From Trileptium ribeirensis (Eukaryota; Nematoda; Enoplea; Enoplida; Thoracostomopsidae), in assembly GCA_030248225.1 (NCBI GenBank), contig JASANE010005251.1, positions 1 to 64,000 on the forward strand: 64,000 nt of DNA, read 5' to 3'. A program made the translations under genes and the position numbers. Below are positions 26,201 to 38,200 of the stretch, piece after piece. The notes beneath the pieces were generated by a model. That model saw only the letters and a program-made list of their open reading frames with translations, was not told the origin of the DNA and made no database searches. Positions within the stretch are counted from its first letter, which is position 1. The number at the start of each line of letters is the position of its first letter.

Positions 26201-29200
26201 GGCTCGAAATCTATGTGTTTTAGAATCCTATTCGTTAGTAGACAGTCCTATGAAGGAACTGCTAAAGTTTCAGAGAAATTCCTGGAATAAATCCTGAGAT
26301 GTCTAACTTTTCCTATTTTAGCAGGGGCGAGCTCCTTCAACGTCGTCGGGTTTATAATTCCGAGGTGATCTTTGAATGTTGTAGGTGCTAAACCGATAGT
26401 TCGGATCTACGTAGGGATCCGAGTAAAATTTTAGCCGAATTGCTGGGAAATTCTCGCGATATGCCAAATTTTCCTAGCTGAGCCATCTCGCTCACGGGGC
26501 ATTAAAACAGAACGTCTACTCGTGATCCGGTGCAACTTTCAACTTCTGGGCGATACCTAAGACGCTATTGTTACGTTGACATAATTTTATTACGTTCCTG
26601 ACAGGGTTTAATCCGGCAATACCTATTTCAATTCTTAGTTTCTAATAACAAAACTCCAAAATCGTCGGACGGCTTCGCGTCCAAAGAAAACAATAAAACC
26701 ATGAAAGTCTTGCGTAAAACCATTGGTAAAAAGGTTCGACAAGAGGGCTAAGGCATGACGACGGATGATTCGGAGTTCGACTAATACTTTCCAATCAAGA
26801 CAGGGTTTATTTAACCTCGGTCGGCTCAAAAATATTTTCCTACTTCCTATCTCGACTCAGGGAAACATTCAAAAATACTTGGCGCGAGTGTCGCGCTTGT
26901 TTGTGTCCTAACTCATAGACCGAGGGAGGTCCAGTACGACTTTGGCTACCGAATTACTATGTCTGACCCCTCGAGTCGGCGGGACAAGCTAGGACGGACA
27001 GGGCTATCATGTAAACGGGAGTGTGGACTGGGACGCCGTGGAGGCTTAGGCTAAAAGTTGATCAATGCGAACTATTCACTCCTACCTTAACTATTCTCAG
27101 GACTAATCCTATCTCATATCGGTACGGTTCCGTGGTTAACCTACGCCTCCCCGTCCACACTTACATCTTTGTATCCTTTGACTCGGCGTCCATCGCGGGT
27201 GTCCGTCCAACCATAGAAGTAATCAACGAAAACCATATGAAAAGAAAAACATACTTGAATCCGTCGTAATAGTGAAAGCGACAGAGCCGGTCTGCAAAAC
27301 GACCGAACTCTGCGCTGCCGCAGTCGTACTGAACACTGCAGAGTCTTTGCGACTCTGCTTTTATACTAGAATTTAAATTTTCAAAATTTTAAATTTCTTG
27401 TCGGTTAAAGTGCTTGCTCAGCACTTTTAGACCGAATTCTGATTTAATATTACTAAATTAAATAAATATTGTTATCGGCCAAATTCCGATCATATTTTCG
27501 GAAAGTTTGGACCGATTTTAATACGAAATTTCATATAAGAAACTTGATTTACGACTTTGTTTACTATAAAATTTATATTAAACTTATACTGCTTAGTATA
27601 AAACTCTAAATAAGACTGAACTACTTTCCTGAAACTTCTACACGAAACGAGTCTAAATTTCAAATTATGAACCCAAACTATATTAAACCCTATACTTTAT
27701 AGAAAAATTATATGAAATTCATTTGTCCGCTAACAATAAACATTTCTTGTTTGCTCAGCGGTCCTGCCTTTGATGGTCCGCGTTAATTCAAATTTCCAAA
27801 TAATATTCGTATTCGCTGCATCTATACCCTATATCAACTCTACAAAACTCTTTTAAATTGGTATACACTTCCAGAAACTTTAGTACACAACTGATTCAGA
27901 CTTCATATTATAAGCCATCCGCTCTTAACAAACCACCAGCTTCGTATCAGAGTGGTGCCATTGTGGAGCTGCTGCTTTACAAAATTTATATAAAACCGCC
28001 GGCTTAATACAAACGTTTATAACTTATTGCACGTGGCCGTCATACTCGGCTGATAAGAAATTCCTCTAAGCTTCTATGAAACTTCCGAATATATATAAAC
28101 TTTGTGCTGCATTAATATAAAATTTATTCACTGCTTGATAGACAGGCCCAGCTAGCCTCCGTTATATTAAGCTTATTAAAAGTGGATACCGAGTCAAAAT
28201 TAAAGTTCATATGCGAACTGCCAGTCCAATGGAGAAAAGCTTAGCGCGACGTGTACGACAAATTGTAACGCCAAATATCCGAGCGGCTAACAGCTTTTGT
28301 ACAAACGCACTATTAGCTGATTTATTTACTTAGCACTAATATTAACTTAATATTAATACTTATTTATTTTATATAAATACCGGGGAAAAGAGACGCAGCT
28401 TGGTAAACAAAGGAAAGAAACGCGAGGGCAAAGGGGTAAAAAGAGGGTGGGGGTCCTCGGGAGATGGCCGGAGTGCCGAACAGGACTCGGATTCGGACTC
28501 ATTATGTCCGTCCGGTTATTTTAACATGTAACAGGACCGTATTCGGTCTTCAGGGGGGGAATAAGCTCTTGGGGGAGGGTCCATGCCAAATTTTTCAAAA
28601 ATCGGGGTGTTTAAACGGTTCCCCTGGGTTCGGGGCACACTTTTATGGGGTGTTCTATACTTTTTTGGATTAGTCGCGATACGGGGAATCTGATGCGGGG
28701 TAACACGCCTGTCCGGGCGTTATTCCTAGAACCTTCATATGGGGTATCTAAAAGTGGGCGCAGCTAGACCCGTCCGGGCTTAAATTAAAGCCTCGGAGGG
28801 ACTCTAACGATACCACGTATATACTTTTACGACTAACTTTCGTTAAGTTATTGAATTAAGTGTGTTTTATCAATTTGCATACCTACATATTCGTTCATAA
28901 GTCCGTGGATCCGGGTCGGATTTCCACGAAACCGGTCTCATTCGAAAGAGCGTAAAATTCTCTATAAGAAATATTGAGTACAAAACTTTGAAATTCCCAA
29001 CGGTTCCGGAGTTATGGACCGGAGCCGGTAGTTTCGGTGTCCAAATTTCCTAAATTTTCAACTTTTATTCCTTATCTCAACCAGCGCGAATGAACGCTGG
29101 TAGATAATATTTCGTGAAGCTTGACAAATTACCAGTGTGGCGAGCACTGGTAAATTTTATAATTCGACGTTGAACTTATAATTTTCAGGGAATTTCCTCA

Positions 29201-32200
29201 ATTGCTGTTCGCTTTCGGGCGAACAGCCATATTTTTGTGGTCCTCATTCGTGAGGACGGTTGTGACGGGTGTCCGTCAGGGCTAATTATTCCTACGAAGA
29301 TTTGCAGCAAATTTCGTGGTCCTACCATTCAGAGTAGATCAATTCCTAGGTAAATGCTCATACTGGGTTCAGCGGGGGAGTCGTACCGTCCTAAAATTCT
29401 CTACAAATCGAGTATGGCAAGGGCTCGCCATACTCGCGCTCTGCACCTATGAAAGATCAATTTGCCTAAATCCCTAAAATTTCTCCTAAAATCATCCCAA
29501 ATATGCTACACTCAAGCAGTCGTACTTCTAACCTGAAATTACAAAATACAACGAAACATGAAACAACAGCGTACATAAAATCATGGTAAAAACGCAGGCG
29601 CTTTTATGGCCTGATCAACCAAATGACATAGTACAATTACAGCACGACATAATCATAAAACAGTGTACGATGGTAACAATAGGGCGGCGTTTTTTTTGGC
29701 CTCATACAACAGCAATGAACGGTATGAATATAACATGGTACTCGAATACAAATGGTTAACGAGCATTATCCTGATCAAACGGCTGGATTGTGTACCTAAA
29801 AATACATATGAACAACGGCATCGAACTCAACGGTACACAATCATATAATACGATCAAGATAATATATGTACTGAACACGTGCCTTTATGGCCATCAAAAG
29901 TATAACAAGAATGGTATCAATGGTATGTAATTCAAGCATATATCAATGGTGCCTTTATGGTCAACGATAATATGATAGAAGTCATAACAATGCCAATATA
30001 TGTATATATATATATATATCAAGGCGTGCCATCGGGGCACTACAATAGATGGATACAAATATCTGTATATACGGTTACGATTCCTTGACAAATATCCATC
30101 CCTGAAATAGCAATAACGATACCCAGTTTGATCAAAAACGACGTCGGCGGTGCAGGCCGAAATACCAAAAATGCGAGTCGGTTACATAGCGGGACTCTTC
30201 GAGTCTAATTATACCGTTTACCTATATATAGATATATGGTGCGATTAAATTTGTTCCAACTACGTACGTATATACCTTGATTTCAGTTCTGTTTCAATTA
30301 TCTACATGTATACCTGACAATCTCTGATTTGTTGTACTTATGTACTTATATAGCTATATTGATCTTGCGAGTTGTTTCAAGTGCTGGTTTACGTAGATAC
30401 CGTGGTTCAGGGTTTGTGCCCGTTAGGCGGTCTACATATGAGGCGACAACAGGGCTTTGTAGTCGGTGGGGATATATATAGAGAAACTCAGTTTATATAT
30501 ATTTGTCTGCGCCAAGAGGCGATTAATTGGTTCTGCTTACATAGGTGTACGTATTGTAAGGCGAGGGTGGGTTCCGTACCCTTTTGGAGCTATTTTCGGC
30601 GGGTGTTCCAGGTTGGGGAAAAACTGGTGACAGAATTCGGAAATGTTGGCCACTATACACGTGGTCATGATTATTGGGGAACTCAACTAAATGTTGACCA
30701 TTACATTATGGACAGGATTTTTGGTACTCGGAAAAATGTTGTCCATTACACTGTGGACATAATTATTGGTGGTCGAAAAAAATGTTGACCATTGCACTGT
30801 GGTCAGAAATAGTTTTGTTCGAAAAAATGTTGACCATTGCACTGTGGTCAGAATTATTTTTGTTCGAAAAAATGTTGACCATTGGGGTGTGGTCAGGATT
30901 TTCGTAAATGTTGACCATTATCGTGTGGTCAGGATTATGGGTTTTCGATAAAAGTTTACCATTAGGCTGTGGTCAGAATTATCCACCTCGTAACGATCCT
31001 TAAGGATCTGTTACAATAGTAAAATGATAAATGTCGATGCTTCTTTTTTGTTTTTCGATTAAACCTCTGGTTCTAGAGATATAGTGTTTGTCTTATGGTG
31101 CCGCAATAGTTCCTCGACCCAAAATTCGAAAATTTTTCTGATGTCTTGGGCGGCTGAAAACTTTTACTTGGGGGTTTTCGGGCATGGCAAACTCAGTGCT
31201 GATTTTATTTTTCTCTGCGATCCATGGCTCTATGGGTACGGGGTATGGTGCCGCCATGGTTAATCGACCCAAAATTCCTAATTTTGATTTTACTGTTACA
31301 TCTGGGAGGCTGATAGCATGCACTTGGGGGTTTTGGGACATGGGAAACTTATTGCTAGTGTTAATTTTGTTCTAACTTGTGCGGTATTGTGTGATATCCA
31401 TATATAGCATATCGACATATGCTATCGAGAGCTGATTGGCTGTGCACGCAAAAGGCGTAGGTGTACCTATGCTTCAGAACGTCTGCAATCTCGATAGAGT
31501 TACTAGTATAGAAAAGTGTGATAGTAGGATATAGTGACGCAACCGAATCGCAACCATTTATTGCTGGCCCAGCCGTAATGTTGAAGAAGCTGAATTAAAT
31601 AGAATTTAACAGATATACTTTTAGTCATTTCACGAAACCATGTAATTTGGTCGGGGGGGGGGGGGGCTACATCGACACTTTTTGGCCCATACCACCAGTC
31701 TTTTGAAAGGAAATTTAATTGCGCTGTATGGTGTAGTAATATGCTGTCCGACGGTCATTATGAGGTATGGTGGACTTCTGTGCCCCTAACATAGCAGGAG
31801 CTAGGGGTCCACAAATCGGATGGGCCAAATGAAGCCAAAAACACATGTCCCAACGTTCGCGGTATCGCCAGCACATGATACATATGTGTGTTTTTCATTT
31901 CACTGTGATCGTTTGATATTTGCTAATTTTTCCGGAAAAAGTTGGTGGTAAACATAGACAATGAAGCTGACGCCAAGATTCAGAAATTTTTTTCGTGACA
32001 TGTAGCCCCTCCGACATAGGTCAAATCTGACAACTCGCATACGCTGGTAAATAATGTCAAAGTGCACTAGCGCCAATAATTCTATATAACGATAATCATA
32101 ATCGGTATATTTGTCAGTGAAATAAAGAAAGTTAGCGTATGTCTATGTGTTGCTTAGTTATGAGGCCGAATGTCACAAAGTGCAAAAAAATGAGGTATGC

Positions 32201-35200
32201 AAAATGTAGCCCCCCCCGACCTTACGAAAATACAGTTTAAAAAACCACATTTAGCATACAGTCTTACAACAGGCCGGATAGAAATATAGTAACTCCCACT
32301 CGAATCGGGCCATGTATTAAACATTTTTAGTGAAAATGTAGCCCCCCCCCCCGACCTGATGTGTAGCCCCCCCTGACCAAAACCAAATCCAGAACCTCTA
32401 GAAGTAGTTAAGGTTTTACGCGTTATATGTTGTAGAAAGGTGTAGATCCCCACCCGACTTACGGTGTAGCCTCCCGACTTCAGGTGTAGCCCCCCCGACT
32501 GATGTGTAGCCGCCCCCCCCCCCCCGACTTTAGGTGTTGCTCCCCAGACTTCAGGTGTAGCCCCCCCCGACTTACACATATCGGGGTGTCAATTTTTACA
32601 AGGCCTATGGATCTGCCTGAAATTTTCTGTCGGACATCTCCCACTCATGGTTGGTTTGTGAGCATAAAATGGTATCTGTATGTGCTGTATTTGTTGCGCT
32701 AGAAAAACTTCTGCCACACGCTTGTCCTAAATTGATCATTTTTAACCTCAAAAGGTCTCTAACGGCACCAATTATAGGCCACATGTCCTCCAAATGGCTT
32801 GACCGCGACAATTTTGTCTAGCTTGCTTACAAACAGACCATAGTTCATGTGTCGCTGCGTCAACCTATAGAATAAAAGACTTATTTCGGATTAAAAATTG
32901 AACCCCAGGGGGCTCTTTGCGACCCCTGTAACTGGTTTCAGCAAGTTCGTTTTGCATTTCTGCTTCATCTGTGGTCCAAACATTATGCAATGTGTACACA
33001 ATGATCAAATTCCAATACAACCTAGCAAAAGAAAAGATTAACTCAGCAATTTACAGTGTGAAACTTCAGTAAGACACATAATTTTAGCAGGAATTTTTCA
33101 TAATAACCCGCAGGAGTTTGTTAACAAATCAAAGCCAGGTCGATGCTTGTAGCAGCTATTTTACACATTCAGATGTCTGTAGGGTATGTTCGAATTGAGT
33201 CGTCCAACTTGGTAACAGCGTATGGATTACGTAGAAGTACTTAGCGTAAGCTTGGTTAAAATAAATGGCGTCAAGCACCAGCCAGTGCGCTTGTAAACTT
33301 TGTAAGCCAGTCTACATTAAAGTAACGTTATCTGCAACGCAGCCAGAAACTGTTTTCTTGGCAATGACCTGTATTTATTGAAACTGTGCGAGCAGTATCA
33401 GAGTGTGTCTCATTTATGGCATTCTGATCAGAAAGTTATCATCATTATCATGTAACTGACGGGCACTGATTGCACAACGCTAGGCTGAACAGTGTCTCTG
33501 ACCACTTATCAGAAAATTACGTATAGTATATACCTTCTATTATTTTACCTTACACCCATATAAACTAATAATGTCAAGTTTCTTACATATTATGTAATAA
33601 CCGTATGTGAGTAAAGGGAGGCAACTGGAAAAGAGCGAAAGTGTTTATTCTACAGAGCTAAAGTGTTTATTCTACGCTCCATGCGTTATAAGCACATTCA
33701 TTTTGACGCAATATACACAAGGGTGTATAGTGGAAGGCATTTTTCGCTCTGGGGTCCAAAAACCGACATATTGATCGATAAATAAAATTTATTTAGCTTC
33801 TTCAGTCTCTATAAAGTTCCAGAAAGGCAATAATGCCATCACAGTACATTAAGTTTTATATAAAAGTTATTTCTAACACAATTTATTTCCACTGTACCTT
33901 CATTTCTTCTTTCATCTGTTTTACCATAGGTTTCGAAGGCTAGGTTCCGGATCCAGTTTAAATGGACGGTTCCGGTTGCTTCTTCCGGTTACGGTAAATT
34001 TCTGTTCCGGTTATTCCCTGCTAAATATAGAAACATTTATGTTATAATTACATTATAAAATACGGTTATCGTATTGCATGCAATAGGATATTGAAACGGT
34101 GCAACTGGCTTCAATAAAGCGGCATGTTATGTTGACAAATTAATCGCAGTGAATCTCATTCAGTTTAACGGACAGTATGGCAGCTGAAGAAATATTTTGT
34201 TTAAATATTTATTTAGACATATAGGGAGCTAAGAGATATGTAATATAAACTAGTCAATATTCGAGTGTGAACTTTGACGGCAGCGAGAGAGTATAGTGAT
34301 AGCTCTGTAGCTACATTTCAATCTGTCATTATTGGCAAACTTTCGCAGTCAACGTTGGACAATTAGTTGTTTTCCGCCAAAAATTTCGGAATAGGGCTAG
34401 CGAATAATTTGCGTTTTAACGGGAGGTCTGCGGTAGGAGTCAATAGCGAAGAACCGGGTCACGGTGGCTGACCCGTAATGATTCAAAAGCGAAAGCACCA
34501 TCCTGTGCACTGTATTGGTCATAATAGAATCGATCCTTTGCCTTTTTCTTTGTTCAGCTCATTCGCAGAAACATATTGGAAACTCAAGTTCACGCAAAAC
34601 CAAGACAATTGCTCTAGATTCGCAATAGGAAGCCGCCCAGAAAATTAGAAGTTTTTTAGAAGTGTGTTGGACATTCATGCGCCTAAGCTCGATAACAAAA
34701 TTTAAAGCCGTGCACAGCAGCATGTGTTGCTTTTACACCCGTTTCATATGATAGAACTTCCAAGCTGCTTATAATTAGCTTACAGGCGACTATAAGAGAT
34801 GGCATGTGCAAAATACAGCCAATGGGCTTACGTTTATTTAGCTCGAACACCTACTTTTGCCCAGATCTGTAGCAACTGAAAGTGCAGTTGCAATCTGTAT
34901 GTAATAATGGTCTGCGAAGCAGAGATGGTAAACTGTTTTCAAAATCGTTTCTTTTACAAATTCGCAGATTATGCATTGGTTGTTTTAGGAAATAGTCTTG
35001 TCCGTAGATTACTAAGGTAACTGGGTCACCCTGTCATCGGATCTCGGGTCACAAAAAGGTGTGTGCGTTTCATCTTTGGGGGTCACGGTTTGCCAAATAG
35101 AGTTCTTCCTTACTCTGCTATTCCACCAACCGGTAACACCACAGCGTGAATCTGAAGAAAGGCGCTTCGGCACCCGGCCGACCTCTGTCGACTAAAATGT

Positions 35201-38200
35201 GTGGAAGTTTTATATGTACCTTTTTGTGATGACGTGATTATTTTGGTCATTGGACTTGCTGCATGTAAGCTTGCGAATGGACGTGAGGTGTTTGTTTTTT
35301 TTGCAAATGCTAAACGGTATCGGCGCTTCCAATGTTATAGTTATAGTTCGTTGGAATACTCTCGAATGTATGTTACTGAACCGACGGATATTCTTCCAAA
35401 CCAGTGCTTCAATATGCTGTAATGCCGCAACATTGGAAAGTCGAAGAACAGTGCGTTAAACGTCATGTTTGATTGAGTTGGAACAAACATAAACATGTGA
35501 CCAGTTGTGATTCATCTCTGCTGGAACTTTATTAATTTATTCGTCTGATTTGTTTTTATGTTGCCCTGCGAAATAACGTAAATACCAAACGACTGACAAT
35601 ATTAACACAACGGCAGGTGTCGTGATTTACCAAGCGATTGGTTAAGACTGGTGTAGTAGTATGGATCTAAAAATGGCGAAAACTAGGATGAAAGCTTACT
35701 GCGCTTGCAAGTGTGATACAGTCTGAAGAAATTTTTAGGTACCAATTGGTCCGCACCGACTAAGTCAGTTTTCGAAGCTGTTTTGACTTACGCCATGTTT
35801 AGAGAAATTTTATCTTAACTTATGTAATGGAGTTACTCAGCAATTCTGAACGCCAAATATAATATGGCAAAAAAATTTTGTCAGAACTAATCTGAAACAA
35901 TTTCAACGATCTGGACCCAGCCAGCAGTGCGGACTGGACCGGTATGAACCGACAAATTTTTAAGTTGGTCCGGACGTGGTGCCGACCGCGCCGTGGACAT
36001 CATTAGATTACAATATTAAGTAAACAACTGTGAAGTCGGCCTTTCACTTATGATGTTGAAAATTGCAAGAAAACTGATTTGGGTTGTTTTCTCCATTGCA
36101 AACCGTTACATCATTGGAAAACAATACCGCGATAATGTCGTTTGTGCCGCAATATCATATTAGGCTTGGCCTGCTTCACAGCATGTGCTGCAGGTTCTGC
36201 GTACATTGTGGTGTAATGAATGTTATCTGCTCGTTTGTTATTGAATAGTTTGATGTCAGTTATTTTGGTTTGGATCCATAGCGTAATGCAAAGGTGATTT
36301 CAATTCAGATTTTTGTTTTTAGTTATCAGCGATCAAAATATGCTAGTGTGATGTTACAATAATTATTTAACAATTTCAAATAGAAGTAGACTGATTTCAC
36401 AACTAATGATAGCCAGTATCATTATTTTTAGAGTTTCAAGTCTTCTTATTGCTCAAGCACTGCCCGAGCCTACCTCAAAACTTATGTCTTTGTGCCTTCC
36501 AAACGTGGCACCTAAGCATTTGACCCAGCGTCAACGTATCAGCGAGTTAACCCGACCCAGAGTGACAAATATAAAGCGCGATAAAGAATGTCTTATGCAA
36601 TCTCTGCGATATCAGCTAAAACCAGAACAACTTGAACCTCTTACGTCTGGATCAATATTGTCCCAAGATCCCAAAGATGAGCTTGCAAGGTTTCTTCCAT
36701 TTGAATATGCACAACTCGCGGAACAAATGCGACAGGTTAGTTTGCTTACGAAATTTGGTTGCTGAATGGTAATGACTGTTTGCAACAGTTTTTTCCTTGT
36801 ATTTGAACGGTATTTGTCACTGTTTTACTGCTTCGGATTAACAGCATGTGGCTAGAGATGTCCTTATGTTCAGCTTTTTTGAAAAGTTAAAAGTTAAATT
36901 GTAATTTATAGTAGAAAAATGTTGCAAATCACGATGTGTCAAAATTAGTAGAATATGCTGCAAATCACGATATGTCAAAATTTTTTCAATGGTTTGTTTG
37001 ATTTTGAGTTTAAAATTATTCATCTTATTTTCTTTGTTCTTGATTGGTTGAAACAACAAGCTGTAATCGTTTGAACACTGTTCACATTTTCGAATTACCG
37101 AACGTATATTGCAAAAATGCTATCAGATATTAAGCTCAGATCTTGACGTCGATTTTTTAACAAAAGGTACGCTTTTGATTAAGAGACTTATATATGGCGT
37201 TTAATTTTTGATGAATTGTTAGGGGAAAACCTTACATTTCGTGATTTCAAATTATTGTGGTATGACGTATTTGCGCGTTGATAATATGGATAATAACACC
37301 TTAATGTAATGCATGCTGTGTCAGGAGTAGAGGCTGTCCTAAGCCTAGTTATGGCACAAAGAGCACTGCCAGAAAAAGAAGCTTTTTCAGTAGTATTGAC
37401 TATGATAATTTTGAGTTCGGTTGATGAACCTAACCATGCTCGCAGCGATATGTTGCGCTGAGATTTAACATTTATTATTATTGCAAAAACTTTCTATTCT
37501 CGGTAAAACAAAGGTTTAATTTTCTAGTATTAGTAAATTCATACACTGTAGTTATAAAGAGCTGAATTTTATTTTCACAGTCATGTTATGTTATTAGTGC
37601 AGGCGGAGTTTTTCATCCAAGCTCCACTGTTTTTTAACCACCACTCTATACTGTAATACTTTGTTATAGTTCGTTCAGCTAACAACACAAACATGGTTGT
37701 TTTGCTCAGGTCATACTGGTTATGAGTCGATTATTGAATCATGCTGCCAGTGGATGGTAGGTTTGAATTGTTTTTGGCGTGTGATCGTTATAAAGCGCCA
37801 TGTGGTGGGGATGCAAACACAAAGAATATGTAATCTAAAATCAAAACGCTTCGGTAGGTATACAATCCCATTTCGGTATTCCAAATTTTCTCGCACTCAA
37901 TTCTTCAAACTTCAGATGGAATCGCGCCATTGCGTGTCACGGCTCGCTGTTTTAAATCTTTTTGCAACATTGGTTCGACTGCTACCAAAATTTGTGCCCC
38001 GGGGATATTGTTTTATGTGAAGAATTTTGATATTATTATTTTTTGTGTGCTCGTACTGTTCATCGCTTCTGTATGAAAACGTAATAAACTAGTATCCCGC
38101 AAGTGATGGTGAAACGGAGCGAGCGTGGTTTTATCAATAGGTCATTTTGTGTAATCAACTTATAACAGGTTAGTGTTTGATGTATATGCTTTAGGCTCTC

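Larger units (their letters stand above)
23310..31015. mobile_element. 7.7-kb hairpin-rich insertion of unknown class
   Basis: The boundaries are defined by the interrupted family X repeat. The left end is TGTAATAAAATCG and the right end is GGATCTGTTACA. ATAG (or ATAGT) is present on both sides (23306-23309 and 31016-31019). TGTAA...TTACA ends with a 4-5 bp duplication resemble an LTR-type integration, but I see no pair of long terminal repeats, no primer-binding site, and no protease, reverse transcriptase or integrase. Perfect hairpins lie close to both ends (GCATTACG...CGTAATGC at 23336-23362; GATCCTTAAGGATC near 30995-31008). Open frames inside are short and featureless. A giant solo LTR, a large retrotransposon derivative, or an unknown element are all possible. 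Confidence 0.7.

Noticed and set aside
30372..30951. Open frames with repeated NVDHCTVVR peptides
   Set aside because: Direct translation of the hairpin minisatellite, changing frame with unit length.
30641..30980. CRISPR array
   Set aside because: Units are tandem without unique spacers, the host is an animal, and the array is the end of a larger insertion.
23310..31015. Conventional LTR retrotransposon
   Set aside because: TG...CA ends and a short duplication fit, but no two ends are similar over length, and no gag, protease, reverse transcriptase or integrase frame is visible.
32154..32702. Gly/Thr-rich and Pro-rich open frames on both strands
   Set aside because: They arise from the GTGTAGC-poly-C minisatellite.
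35201..35459. Overlapping 73- and 69-codon frames as a possible gene
   Set aside because: No motif, no supporting splice sites in phase with the neighbouring exons, and two frames open at once.
36845..36859. A 15-nt exon HVARD between exons 9 and 10, with HV as in the family HVQLLTQ
   Set aside because: The acceptor is good, but the donor GTCCTT is poor, and adding it makes the segment four residues too long. Exon 9 joined directly to exon 10 aligns better.
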